Under the pieces are notes generated by a model. The model saw nothing but the letters and a program-made list of their open reading frames with translations, made no database searches and was not told the DNA's origin. Positions 25,201 through 33,824 of a DNA stretch of 64,000 nt are shown here, piece after piece (the first letter of the stretch is position 1; every line of letters begins with the position of its first letter). The stretch spans positions 62,001 to 126,000 of the forward strand of contig CAVVYA010000013.1 in the NCBI GenBank assembly GCA_963752345.1. Reading direction: 5' to 3'. Source of the stretch: CAVVYA01 sp963752345 (GTDB lineage Bacteria > Pseudomonadota > Alphaproteobacteria > SMXQ01). Both the position numbers and the translations under genes were made by a program.

Positions 25201-26384
25201 TCAGGTCAGGTGCGGCGCGGTCAGGTAGCCGTCCGACTGCATTTCCAGCAGGCGCGAGACGGTGCGCTGGAATTCGAAGGCGAAATCGCCCTCGGCATAG
25301 AGCTCGTTGGGCGCCACCTCGGCCGAGCAGATCAGGTTGACCTTATGCTCGTAGAGCGCGTCGATCAGGGTGATGAAGCGGACCGCGCTCGTTGTGCTCG
25401 GTCGCGGTCGAGGCGCGGGATGCCGGCGAGGATCAGCGTGTGGAAATGCGTCGCAAGCGCCAGGTAGTCGGCCGGCGCCCAGCGGCTGGGCGCAGAGCTC
25501 GTCGAAGGTCGAAGCGCGCCACGCCCTTGGCGGCGCGCGGCACCTGCAGCTTGCGGCCCTGCACGGTGAGCGTGCAGGGCGCCGGCGCTGCCGTCCTCGC
25601 CGTCGGTCAGCGTCGCGAAGGCGTCGTCGAGCGCGGCCGTCGGCGGCGGCGTTCGAGCGGCGTGTGATAGACCGGCCGGCCGCGCAGCCGCTCGCGGCGG
25701 TAGTCGACGCCGCCGTCGAGCTCGAGCACGTCGAGCTTCTGCTTGATCAGCGCGATGAAGGGCAGGAACAGCTCGCGCTGCAGGCCGCCGTGATAGAGCT
25801 CGTCGGGCGCGCTGTTGGAGGTCGCCACCACCACCACGCCGCGCTCGAACAGCGCCTCGAACAGCCGGCCGAGGATCATCGCGTCGGCGATGTTGGTGAC
25901 CTGGAATTCGTCGAAGCAGAGCAGCCAGGCCTCGGCCGCGATCTCGTCGGCGAGCGGGGGGATCGGGTCGGCCTCGGCGCGCCTTGGTGCGCTGCCGCCA
26001 GCGTGTGCAGGCGCTGGTGCACCTCGCTGCATGAAGGCGTGGAAATGCACCCGCCGCTTGTGCCGCGCGGCACCGGCGCATGTCGAAGAACAGGTCCATC
26101 AGCATCGACTTGCCGCGCCCGACCGCGCCGAAGAGGTAGAGGCCCTGGGGCGGGTCCTCCTGGCGGCGCGACAGGCCGAGCCGCGCCTTCCAGCCGGCGA
26201 GGGCGCCCTGCCGGCCGAGCGGCACGTAATTCTTCAGCGCCTGATGCAACCCGTGCAGCTTCTCGGCGGCGAGATCCTGGGCCGGATCGGGCCGCAGCTG
26301 CCCCTTCTTCCGGCGCTCGCGCAGCGCCGCGACGGGATTGTCCGGCGCGGCGGCCTGGCGGGACTCGGACGAGGACGAGGACAT
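25201..26384 (-). CDS. zapE: Cell division ATPase ZapE / AFG1-like (several frameshifts)
   Basis: ZapE is an AAA-like ATPase that acts on the Z-ring in division, and it is homologous to mitochondrial AFG1. Starting at the ATG at 26384 (MSSSSSESRQAAA), the Walker A segment LYLFGAVGRGKSMLMDLFFD is followed, in another frame, by the Walker B region LLCFDEFQVTNIADAMIL and the sensor VVVVATSNSAPDELY. The C-terminus returns in a third frame with RFITLIDALYEHKVNLICSA and ends at TAPHLT. Breaks are near 26075, 25980, 25640 and 25390. The repaired length of about 390 residues is usual. Confidence 0.88.
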
Positions 26385-26716
26385 GACGGCGAATTCGCTC
26401 GGAAGCTGCGGGCGCGCGGACTGTAGCGGCTGCACGGGGCCAGGTCCAGCGGACGGGGAGCGACACTGTTCGCGTCGTAGCCCTCCCCGCCGCTGGTTCT
26501 ATGGGCTTCCGAACCAGGTCCGGGGGACGAGTTGAGTTGAAGAGCAGACTGGCGAGGAACGGCACCCGCCTGAAATGGCCTTTCGATCCGGGATCGAGTT
26601 CGGCGGCCCGACGGAGAAGAAGGACAGGCGGGCTACCGCGCCCGCACGAGATGGCCGATCGATCCCGCGATCGCGGCCGGGGAAGGCCGTGACAGTCAAA
26701 AAATCCGGCCGTGCGC
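26385..26716. other. Gene-free interval between the cyclodeaminase and zapE genes
   Basis: No gene is supported in these 332 bases. A 7-bp hairpin CTGGTTC ... GAACCAG (26493-26517, 11-base loop) is the only clear structure. It could mark the transcript end of the upstream minus-strand gene, but no T-run follows. Confidence 0.5.
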
Positions 26717-27805
26717 CTATTGCGCGCCCGGCACCGGCAGCTCGAGCGGGATGCCGCGGCCCAGTTTCTTGCAGATGTCGTAGACCCGCTTGGCGATCGC
26801 CATGTCCGCCGCCGCGGTGCCGTTGTTGTTGGCGTGGTAGGTGATCTGCGCGTCGCTGGTGCGGCCCGGGAAGGTGCCGGCGGCGAGCTCGCCGAGTTCG
26901 TGGATCTTGTCCCAGGTGATGATGCCCTTCTCGAGCGGCTCGATGAGGCCCGCCTGCTGCTCCTGCTCCACCGATTCGCGCCAGTTGGTGATGATGACAT
27001 CGGCGCGCTGCACGGTGACGTCGTCGTTCTCGCGCCGGCCCGACTGGAGCCAGCCGCCCTTGACCAGGGCGTTGTTGGAGCCGACCACGGTGACGATATG
27101 CTGGCCGGGCTCGATCCAGTTGCCGTCGAACACCGGCACGTTGGAGTTGGTGGCGCAGATCACCACGTCGGTCCCTGCATGACCTCGCGCGGCGTTTCGA
27201 CCGGGCACGAACTCGGCATCGACCAGCTCGCCATGCGCTCGCAGAACTTGCGCCGGTTCTCGGCGATTGCGGCTGAACACCTTGTAGGTCTCGATCTTGC
27301 GCTCGTGCTGGAGCGCCAGGATCTTGTGCAGCGCCTGGCCGCCCGCGCCATAGACGCCGGCCACCTTGGAATCTTTGCGCGCGAGGTGGCGGAAGCCGAC
27401 GCCGCTGGTCGCCGCGGTGCGCAGGGCCATGATGGAGGAAAAGCCGATGCGCTTGTCGGTGATCTCGCCGATCATGACCGAGAGCAGATGGCTGGTCTCG
27501 GAATCCCACAGCAGATAGACCGGGTGCTCGCGATAGGGATAGACCTGGTTCTTCGGATCGTGCGACACCGATTCGCCGCGCGTCAGCGAGCCGATCACGC
27601 CGAGCCCGTCGACGCCGCCGGGGAAGTTCGACACGCGCACGTTCTTCTTCGAATGGACGCGGCGGCGCGGCGCGTTGATGATCGGGTTGGCCGAGGCCTC
27701 GCGATAGCCCTGCTCGACCAGGTCGATCGCCTCCTCGACCGTGATCACGTCCTTGATGTCCTGCGGCCGCAGCATGAGGACCGTGTTGATATTGGACCCG
27801 TTCAT
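26717..27805 (-). CDS. Ornithine cyclodeaminase / mu-crystallin family protein (local compensating frameshifts)
   Basis: This NAD(P)-binding family includes ornithine cyclodeaminase, alanine dehydrogenase and ketimine reductases. The frame of 362 codons is open throughout. The protein has the substrate-domain block RVHSKKNVRVSNFPGGVDGLG, TAATSGV before the Rossmann fold, and the dinucleotide motif VYGAGGQALHKILAL. Between about 27180 and 27275 the sequence is garbled, while another frame reads ENRRKFCERMAS and PVETPREVMQG, so several small compensating indels are likely there. The ATG at 27805 has GGGAG upstream. Substrate cannot be assigned. Confidence 0.82.
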   Translation of the reverse strand: MNGSNINTVLMLRPQDIKDVITVEEAIDLVEQGYREASANPIINAPRRRVHSKKNVRVSNFPGGVDGLGVIGSLTRGESVSHDPKNQVYPYREHPVYLLWDSETSHLLSVMIGEITDKRIGFSSIMALRTAATSGVGFRHLARKDSKVAGVYGAGGQALHKILALQHERKIETYKVFSRNRREPAQVLRAHGELVDAEFVPGRNAARGHAGTDVVICATNSNVPVFDGNWIEPGQHIVTVVGSNNALVKGGWLQSGRRENDDVTVQRADVIITNWRESVEQEQQAGLIEPLEKGIITWDKIHELGELAAGTFPGRTSDAQITYHANNNGTAAADMAIAKRVYDICKKLGRGIPLELPVPGAQ

Positions 27806-28057
27806 CGCGCTCTCCCTGGCAGGCTTGTTATGGCGGGAAGTCTAGGGGCGTCGGGCGGGACCGCGCAACGCCCCTTGCTTGTCCCGTCACCGGCGATCCG
27901 CTATCCTGGGGGCCTCGGGCTCGCAGACGCCCGACCAGACGGGTTCCCGTCCAAGTCTGCATCGTTCCCAAGCGTGGGGAAGGTGCGGCTTGCCATCGGT
28001 CTTTCAGACATCCTGATGCTGCCCATCTCCCTCGCGCCAACGCAGATGGAGACGGCT

Positions 28058-28511
28058 ATGAAATGGGTGACCCGCGAGCGTCCCAAGATCGACAGAATCG
28101 CCTGCCCCTGGCTGGTGGCCCGGTTCATCGACGACGATCCTGAATTCCTCTTCGTGCCGACCGACCGCGTCTTCGCGGTCGCCGGCAACACGGGCGCGAT
28201 CCCGTACGACATCCCGGGCGCCGAGCTGTCGCACGACGGTCCGTTGTGCAGCTTCGATAACATTCCTCGAGAAATACGATCTCCGCGATCCGGCCCTGCA
28301 GCGCCTGGCAGTCATCGTGCGCGGCGCGGACACGGGCCACCTGGAGCTGTCGCCGGAGGCTCCTGGCTTGCTCGCGATCTCAGTGGGACTGTCCGCGTTC
28401 TTCCCGGACGATCAGGAAATGTTGAGCCACGGCCTGGTCATCTATGACGCGCTCTTCACCTGGTGCCGCGACTGTCGGGCGGAAACCCACAATTGGCCGC
28501 CGCAGGTGTGA
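28058..28511 (+). CDS. ChrB C-terminal domain protein (one frameshift)
   Basis: About 150 residues match the C-terminal domain of the chromate-resistance protein ChrB: MKWVTRERPKIDRIACPWLVARFID, then VFAVAGNTGAIPYDIPGAELSHDG. At about 28258 an extra A (GATAACATTCC) breaks the frame. Removing it gives FLEKYDLRDPALQRLAVIVRGAD and the ending CRAETHNWPPQV. Stand-alone copies of this domain are common in proteobacteria outside chr operons, and no chromate transporter is adjacent, so a role in chromate resistance is not implied. GGAG lies upstream of the ATG. Confidence 0.8.
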
Positions 28512-28535
28512 CCGGGACCGGCGGGCAGACCAGGC

Positions 28536-29231
28536 TCAGGCGAGCGAGCGGAGCAGCCTGAGGGCGCCCTCACGCGAGCCGCTGTCGGCGGCCTCGTGGA
28601 ACGACGGCCGGCCCTTGCCGGTGAAGCCGTGCACCGCGCCGGCATAGACCTGCACCGCAGCTTGCGGGTTGCCGGCGAGCGCCTGCCGGGTGCGCTCGAC
28701 CTCGTCCATGGGGATCGAGCTGTCGCTGTCGCCGACATGGATCTGCAGCGGCGCGCGCAGGTTCGCCGCCTCGGCGAGGTGGGCGCCGATGTTGGTGCCG
28801 TGGAAGGTCACGCCGCCGTCGGCGAAGCCGCGCGCCACCGCGAGGAAGGTGAAGCGTCCGCCGAAGCAGTAGCCGAACACCGCGACGCGGCCGTTGCCCT
28901 CGGGCAGCTTGCGCGCATGGGCCACCGCGTCGGCCAGATCGGAGACGCCCTGCTCCACGGCGAAGCCCGCGTTGCGGGCATAGGCCTTGTCGCGGTCGGC
29001 GCCCTCGCGCCCGAGCGGACCGGGCACGGTGCGGAAGAACAGGTCGGGGACGAGGACGGGGAAGCCTGCGTCGGCATAGTCCCAGGCGATGGCGCGCTCG
29101 CCCTCGCCGAGCCCGAAGATCGGCGGGATCATGACGACGACCGGCGCCTTCGGCCCGGGCTTGGCGATCAGGTCAGCCGGCAGGGCGCGGCCGTCGCGCG
29201 TCTCGATCTCGATCTTGCGTCCCTGCTGCAT
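28536..29231 (-). CDS. Dienelactone hydrolase family protein
   Basis: This 231-residue alpha/beta hydrolase has the complete dienelactone hydrolase triad: cysteine in FGYCFGGRFT, aspartate in VGDSDSSIP and histidine in AGAVHGFTG. Classical members open the lactone ring in chlorocatechol degradation, but most bacterial homologues have unknown ester or lactone substrates. The ATG at 29231 has a strong GGGGGAAG ribosome-binding site. It lies downstream of the sdh operon but is separated by about 150 bases and a hairpin. It is convergent with the ChrB-C gene. Confidence 0.88.
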   Translation of the reverse strand: MQQGRKIEIETRDGRALPADLIAKPGPKAPVVVMIPPIFGLGEGERAIAWDYADAGFPVLVPDLFFRTVPGPLGREGADRDKAYARNAGFAVEQGVSDLADAVAHARKLPEGNGRVAVFGYCFGGRFTFLAVARGFADGGVTFHGTNIGAHLAEAANLRAPLQIHVGDSDSSIPMDEVERTRQALAGNPQAAVQVYAGAVHGFTGKGRPSFHEAADSGSREGALRLLRSLA

Positions 29232-29353
29232 GCCGTCTTCCCCCCACTGATGCGGCCCCGCTGCGGGGGCCTGCATCGTTTCATCCAGCCTCGGGCGCGC
29301 TGTCCCTGGGCACCGAGGCGACGTCTTGAAGCGCTGAGGCGCGATTCGGACAC

Positions 29354-29370
29354 GCGCGCCTGAGGCGCGC
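29354..29370 (-). terminator. Hairpin downstream of sdhB
   Basis: GCGCGCC-TGA-GGCGCGC forms a perfect 7-bp stem with a 3-base loop 11 bases past the sdhB stop. There is no T-run, so it is only a probable transcript-end structure for the sdhCDAB operon. Confidence 0.4.
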
Positions 29371-29380
29371 CTTGCCGCGT

Positions 29381-30162
29381 TTACGCGCGACGCACCACCA
29401 TGAGTTCCTTGATCTCGCCGATGGCTTTCGCCGGGTTGAGGTTCTTCGGGCAGGTGCGGGTGCAGTTCATGATGGTGTGGCAGCGATAGAGGCGGAACGG
29501 GTCCTCCAGCGCGTCGAGCCGCTCGCCGGTGTATTCGTCGCGCGAATCGGCGATCCAGCGATAGGCCTGCAGCAGGATGGCCGGGCCGAGGAAGCGGTCG
29601 CCGTTCCACCAGTAGCTCGGGCACGAGGTCGAGCAGCAGAAGCACAGGATGCATTCCCACAGGCCGTCGAGCTTGGCGCGCTCCTCCGGGCTCTGCAGCC
29701 GCTCGCGGTCCCGGCGGCGGCGTGTCGGTCTTGCAGCCAGGGCTCGATCGACTGGTACTGCGCCCAGATGTTGGTGAGGTCCGGCACCAGGTCCTTGACC
29801 ACCGCCATGTGCGGCAGCGGATAGATCTTCACGTCGCCGGCGATCTCCTCGATCGGCTTGATGCAGGCCAGCGTGTTGGTGCCGTCGATGTTCATCGAGC
29901 ACGAGCCGCAGATGCCCTCGCGGCACGAGCGGCGGAAGGTCAGCGTGGTGTCGATCTCGTTCTTGATCTTGATCAGGGCGTCGAGCACCATCGGGCCGCA
30001 GGTCGACATGTCGACCTCGTAGGTGTCGAGCCGCGGGTTCTCGCCGGTGTCCGGGTCCCAGCGGTAGATCTTGAAGGTGCGCACGGTCTTGGCGCCGGCG
30101 GCGGCCGGGAAGCGCTTTCCGTCCTGGACCTTCGAATTGCGCGGCAACGCGAATTCAACCAT
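29381..30162 (-). CDS. sdhB: Succinate dehydrogenase iron-sulfur subunit (two close frameshifts)
   Basis: SdhB carries the three Fe-S clusters between the flavoprotein and the membrane anchor. The N-terminal ferredoxin domain has CREGICGSC with later cysteine in NTLACIKP, and the C-terminal domain has CILCFCCSTSCPSYWW and CHTIMNCTRTCPKNLNP. Between them, at about 29715-29735, two extra bases (CTGCAAGACC and CCGGGACC) shift the frame. Repair gives EPWLQTDTPPPPDRERLQSP. The length of about 259 residues is standard. It is the last gene of sdhCDAB. Confidence 0.95.
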
Positions 30163-30204
30163 CGACTCTGTCCTTGCTCTCTCTCTTCGCTCGTTCGGAC
30201 GCGA

Positions 30205-31996
30205 TCAGTAGACGCGTTCCTTGGGCGGAATGACCTCGACCTCGTCGGTCAGCGTGTACATGTGCACCGGCCGGTAATCGAGCGCGACCTTGCCCGCTGT
30301 GTCGCGGTAGGCCAGCGTGTGCTTCAGCCAGTTGACGTCGTCGCGCGCCGGATAGTCCTCGTGGGCATGCGCGCCGCGGCTCTCGTGGCGCGCCTCGGCG
30401 GAATACATGGTGACGACCGCCTGGCCCATCAGGTTGTCGAGCTCGAGCGCCTCGACCAGGTCGGAATTCCAGATCAGCGACCTGTCGTTGACCTTGAGCG
30501 TCGACATGGAGGCCGCCGCCTGGTCGATCAGCTGCTTGCCCTCGGCCAGCACCTTGGCGGTGCGGAACACGGCGCAGTTGTTCTGCATGATGCGCTGCAT
30601 GGTCAGGCGGATCTCGCGCGTCGGCGTGCCGCCGCTGGCGTGGCGGATGCGGTCGAAGCGCTCCAGCGCGCGCTCGGTCGCCGAATCGGGCACCGGCGCC
30701 AGCGTGGCGCCCGGCTTGAGCGTCGCCATGGCGCGGTGCGCCGCGGCGCGGCCGAACACCACGAGGTCGAGCAGCGAGTTGGTGCCGAGCCGGTTGGCGC
30801 CGTGCACCGAGACGCAGGCCGCCTCGCCGACCGCCATCAGGCCGCGCATGGCGGCGTCCGGATCGGCCGCGGTCGGGCGCAGCACCTCGCCATGATAGTT
30901 GGTCGGCACGCCGCCCATGTTGTAGTGCACGGTCGGCAGGATCGGGATCGGCTCCTTGGTCACGTCGACGCCGGCGAAGATCTTCGCCGTCTCGGAGATG
31001 CCGGGCAGCCGCTCGGCCAGCACCTCGGGCGCGATATGCTCCAGATGCAGGTGGATATAGTCCTTGTTGGGACCGACGCCGCGGCCCTCGCGGATCTCGA
31101 TGGTCATGGCGCGGCTGACCACGTCGCGCGACGCGAGGTCCTTGGCAGACGGCGCGTAGCGCTCCATGAAGCGCTCGCCCTCGGCGTTGGTGACATAGCC
31201 GCCCTCGCCGCGCGCGCCCTCGGTGATCAGGCAGCCCGAGCCGTAGATGCCGGTCGGGTGGAACTGGACGAACTCCATGTCCTGGAGCGGCACGCCGGCG
31301 CGCTGCGCCATGGCGTTGCCGTCGCCGGTGCAGGTGTGCGCCGAGGTGGCAGGAGAAATAGACGCGGCCGTAGCCGCCGGTGGCGAGCACCGTGGTCTGG
31401 GCGCGGAAGCGGTGGATGGTGCCGTCGTCGAGGCACCAGGCGAGCACGCCGCCGCAGCCGCCGTCCTCGTCCATCAACAGATCGAGGGCGAAATACTCGA
31501 TGAAGAACTCCGCCTTGTGCTTGAGCGACTGCTGATACAGCGTGTGCAGGATGGCGTGACCGGTGCGGTCGGCGGCGGCGCAGGCGCGGCGCGCCATGGC
31601 CTTGCCGTATTCCAGCGTGTGGCCGCCGAACGGCCGCTGGTAGATCTTGCCCTCCGGGGTGCGCGAGAACGGCACGCCGAAATGCTCGAGCTCGATCACC
31701 GCGTCGATCGCGTTGCGGCACATGTATTCGATCGCGTCCTGGTCGCCGAGCCAGTCGGAGCCCTTGACCGTGTCGTACATGTGGTAGCGCCAGTCGTCCG
31801 GGTCGAGGTTGCCGAGCGCCGCGCTGATGCCGCCCTGGGCCGCGACCGTGTGGCTGCGCGTCGGGAAGACCTTGCTGATGCAGGCGGTCTTGAAGCCGGC
31901 CGCGCCCATGCCGAGGGTGGCGCGCAATCCGGCGCCGCCGGCGCCGACGACGATGACGTCGTAGTTGTGATCGATGATCTGGTAAGCCTTGGGCAT
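30205..31996 (-). CDS. sdhA: Succinate dehydrogenase flavoprotein subunit (one frameshift)
   Basis: This subunit oxidises succinate to fumarate with covalently bound FAD. The N-terminus has the FAD motif VIVVGAGGAGLRATLGM and the flavinylation histidine in RSHTVAAQGGISAALGN. At about 31345 an extra C (TCCTGCCACCTC) breaks the frame. Removing it gives SCTSAHTCTGDGNAMAQRAG and the rest to PPKERVY. The repaired length of about 596 residues fits the family. It lies 9 bases after sdhD and 42 bases before sdhB. Confidence 0.96.
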
Positions 31997-32005
31997 CGGA
32001 ACGAC

Positions 32006-32407
32006 TCAGCCCCCGAAAGCGATCTTGAGAACGGAAAAGATGCCGCCCAGCGCGAGAAGGGCCGCGGCGAACTTGACCACCACGATGCTGGCGATCTTCG
32101 CCGCGTCGTTGTGGACGTAATCCTCGATGATGACCTGCAGGCCGAGCTGCAGATGCCAGAAGCCGGCGGCGAGCAGCGCGGTCATCAGGATGGTGTTGAG
32201 CGGCTGGCGCAGCCAGGCGGTGAAGGCGGCGTGATCGGCGCCGACCAGCCCGACGATCGAGGCCACGAACCACAGGATCAGCGGCACCAGGGCGACGGAG
32301 GTCAGGCGCTGGACCCACCAGTGATGGGCGCCTTCCTTGGCGGAGCCCAGGCCGCGCACGCGGCCGAGCGGCGAGCGCAGGCGTTCGACGGAACCCGGTT
32401 CGCTCAT
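32006..32407 (-). CDS. sdhD: Succinate dehydrogenase membrane anchor subunit
   Basis: This 133-residue protein has three hydrophobic segments (about residues 35-55, 65-85 and 105-128) and forms the heme and quinone site together with SdhC. The motif HHWWVQRLTSVALVPL and the HLQLGLQVIIEDYVH segment, which holds the heme ligand and conserved DY, are typical. The ATG at 32407 overlaps the probable sdhC stop. The frame is intact. Confidence 0.92.
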   Translation of the reverse strand: MSEPGSVERLRSPLGRVRGLGSAKEGAHHWWVQRLTSVALVPLILWFVASIVGLVGADHAAFTAWLRQPLNTILMTALLAAGFWHLQLGLQVIIEDYVHNDAAKIASIVVVKFAAALLALGGIFSVLKIAFGG

Positions 32408-32804
32408 CAGCCGTCCCCCACATGCTCAGGCCGACGATCCAGGCAAGCGCGGTGAGCAGCACGGCGGCGGCGAGCACGGCGAGGCCGCTGGCATAGGCGG
32501 TCTTGAGCTCGAAGCCGCGGCCGGCGTCCCAGAACAGGTGCCGGATGCCGTTGGCCAGGTGATAGAACAGCGCGAGCGAGAAGCCGAACAGCAGGAGCAG
32601 GCCGAGCCACGAGCCGACGAAGCCCTGGGCGCGCGCATAGGCCTCGGGGCCGGTGGCGGCCGCGGTCAGCCAATAGACCAGCAGCAGGGAGCCGAGGCCG
32701 AGGCCGACGCCGGTGATGCGGTGCAGGATCGACAGGGACATGGTCCACTGCCAGCGATAGACCTGCAGATGGGGCGAAAGCGGGCGATTGGGTCGAGCAG
32801 CCAT
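32407..32804 (-). CDS. sdhC: Succinate dehydrogenase cytochrome b556 subunit (3' frameshift)
   Basis: SdhC anchors the complex and ligates heme b. From the ATG at 32804 the sequence RPLSPHLQVYRWQWTMSLSILHRITG is typical, given here in parts, with HR being the conserved quinone-site and heme region. Three hydrophobic segments follow, with FYHLANGIRHLFWD before the third. The frame runs on into sdhD unless one G is added to the run at about 32416 (TGTGGGGGACGG). That yields the ending SMWGDG with a stop that overlaps the sdhD ATG, the usual arrangement. The missing base is therefore probably a homopolymer error. Confidence 0.9.
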
Positions 32805-32947
32805 GGAAAAGCCTAGGGCAAAGGGCCAGTCATGAAGCGGTCCGGCGGACGCCGGTCGAGTGGATCCGGCGCAAGGCCGGTGGACGAGTCCGGCGAACCG
32901 GCCGGTGTACGCGGGCGGCGCGGGCCACGCGGGCCGCGCCGGAAAGG

Positions 32948-32976
32948 GGTGTAGCGTCACCGGCTTAGCAAGTCAA
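32948..32976 (-). promoter_or_regulatory. Promoter candidate for sdhCDAB
   Basis: On the minus strand TTGACT (32976-32971) is followed after exactly 17 bases by TACACC (32953-32948), about 145 bases upstream of the sdhC ATG. The -35 matches five of six consensus positions. A GC-rich inverted repeat around 32915-32945 would lie at the 5' end of the transcript. Confidence 0.5.
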
Positions 32977-33291
32977 TGAGCCGCCCCGAGCCGAGCGTTG
33001 CCGCGGCCGCATGCCTGCCATCCCGCGACCTCCGGGAACTTATACAGCACTGTCCGCGCATGGCGGCGTGACACGACCCACCGGCAAGCGAGTCCGAAAC
33101 TTGGCGCACGCCGTCCCTCGTGGCCGGACGATCCTGCGCGACCGGCTACCCCGCTTCGTAGAGAGGGCGGGTTGGGTGTTAAGGAATGACGCCTGCTGCG
33201 CTCCGCACCCTCACCCGGCCTATCGAGGAGGTGCGAAGGCACGGGGGGCATCACGTCGGCGGCCGGCGCGCGGACCCGTTACGCCGCGTCG
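32977..33291. other. Gene-free interval between sdhC promoter and the Rdx gene
   Basis: No protein gene is supported on either strand. Near 33160-33240 there are C-run and G-run units (CTACCCCGC, GAGGGCGGGTTGGGTG, CACCCTCACCCGG) resembling the dispersed palindromic units at 13015-13240, so this may be another copy of that repeat type. Confidence 0.4.
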
Positions 33292-33615
33292 TCACTCCGC
33301 GTCGTCGGCGCCGTCCGGCAGGGCGCCCTCGCCCACCGGTCGGTCCGAATGACCGAGGGCGCGCTCGGGCTGGATGCGGTCGCGCACCATCTGCTTGATC
33401 TCGCGGCTTTCCGGGAAGCGGCCGCGTTCCTTGCGCGACCACAGCAGTTCGCCGTCGAGGCGGATCTCGAAAATGCCGCCGGTGCCGGGCAGCAGCGCGA
33501 CCTCGCCGAGCTCCTCCGAGAAGGTGGTCAGCATCTCCTGCGCCATCCACGCGGCGCGCAGCAGCCAGCGGCATTGCCGGCAGTAGAGAATTTCCAGGCG
33601 CGGTTGACGGCTCAT
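33292..33615 (-). CDS. Rdx family (SelW/SelT-like) thioredoxin-fold protein
   Basis: This 107-residue protein begins RLEILYCRQCRWLLRAAWMAQE, quoted in part, with the CxxC redox motif near residue 12 that defines the Rdx family. Selenoprotein relatives have selenocysteine at the second position, but here it is cysteine. GTGGIFEIRLDGELLW and FPESREIKQMVRD are also typical. Family members are thought to act in redox sensing, with unknown partners. The frame is intact. The last 20 residues form an acidic tail. Confidence 0.85.
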   Translation of the reverse strand: MSRQPRLEILYCRQCRWLLRAAWMAQEMLTTFSEELGEVALLPGTGGIFEIRLDGELLWSRKERGRFPESREIKQMVRDRIQPERALGHSDRPVGEGALPDGADDAE

Positions 33616-33698
33616 CGCACGACTCGTTCGCTGACAGTGTGGAATAGAAATGCGGGCTCGAGTGAGATCAACATGTTAAGCGCAGCACGCCGCAAGCG

Positions 33699-33759
33699 TG
33701 TGGATAACATTGTGGAAGAACTGTGTGTCCATTGTGCAGAGATGTCCTTGTTATGCACA
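33699..33759. promoter_or_regulatory. Two DnaA-type boxes
   Basis: TGTGGATAA at 33699-33707 is the reverse complement of the consensus DnaA box TTATCCACA. TTATGCACA at 33751-33759 matches TTATNCACA on the plus strand. The boxes lie in the AT-richer part of the gene-free region. Weaker variants (TGTGGAAGA at about 33711, TGTGCAGAG at about 33734) lie between them. Confidence 0.6.
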
Positions 33760-33789
33760 AGATTTTTCTTGGCGCCGGCCCGTTTGATC

Positions 33790-33818
33790 TTGTCGTCATC
33801 ACGCGCTCCGGGAATTAT
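33790..33818 (+). promoter_or_regulatory. Promoter candidate for the structured RNA
   Basis: TTGTCG (33790-33795), a 17-base spacer and AATTAT (33813-33818) point to the right. Transcription would start near 33825, just before the first tetraloop hairpin at 33854. The match is moderate. Confidence 0.35.
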
Positions 33819-33824
33819 GATGGC

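Noticed and set aside
27160..27351. A 63-codon frame inside the cyclodeaminase gene
   Set aside because: It contains true cyclodeaminase residues displaced by local indels, so it belongs to that gene and is not separate.
32973..33352. Short frames on both strands between sdhC and the Rdx gene
   Set aside because: They overlap repeat-like C-run and G-run units, lack ribosome-binding sites and show no conserved pattern.
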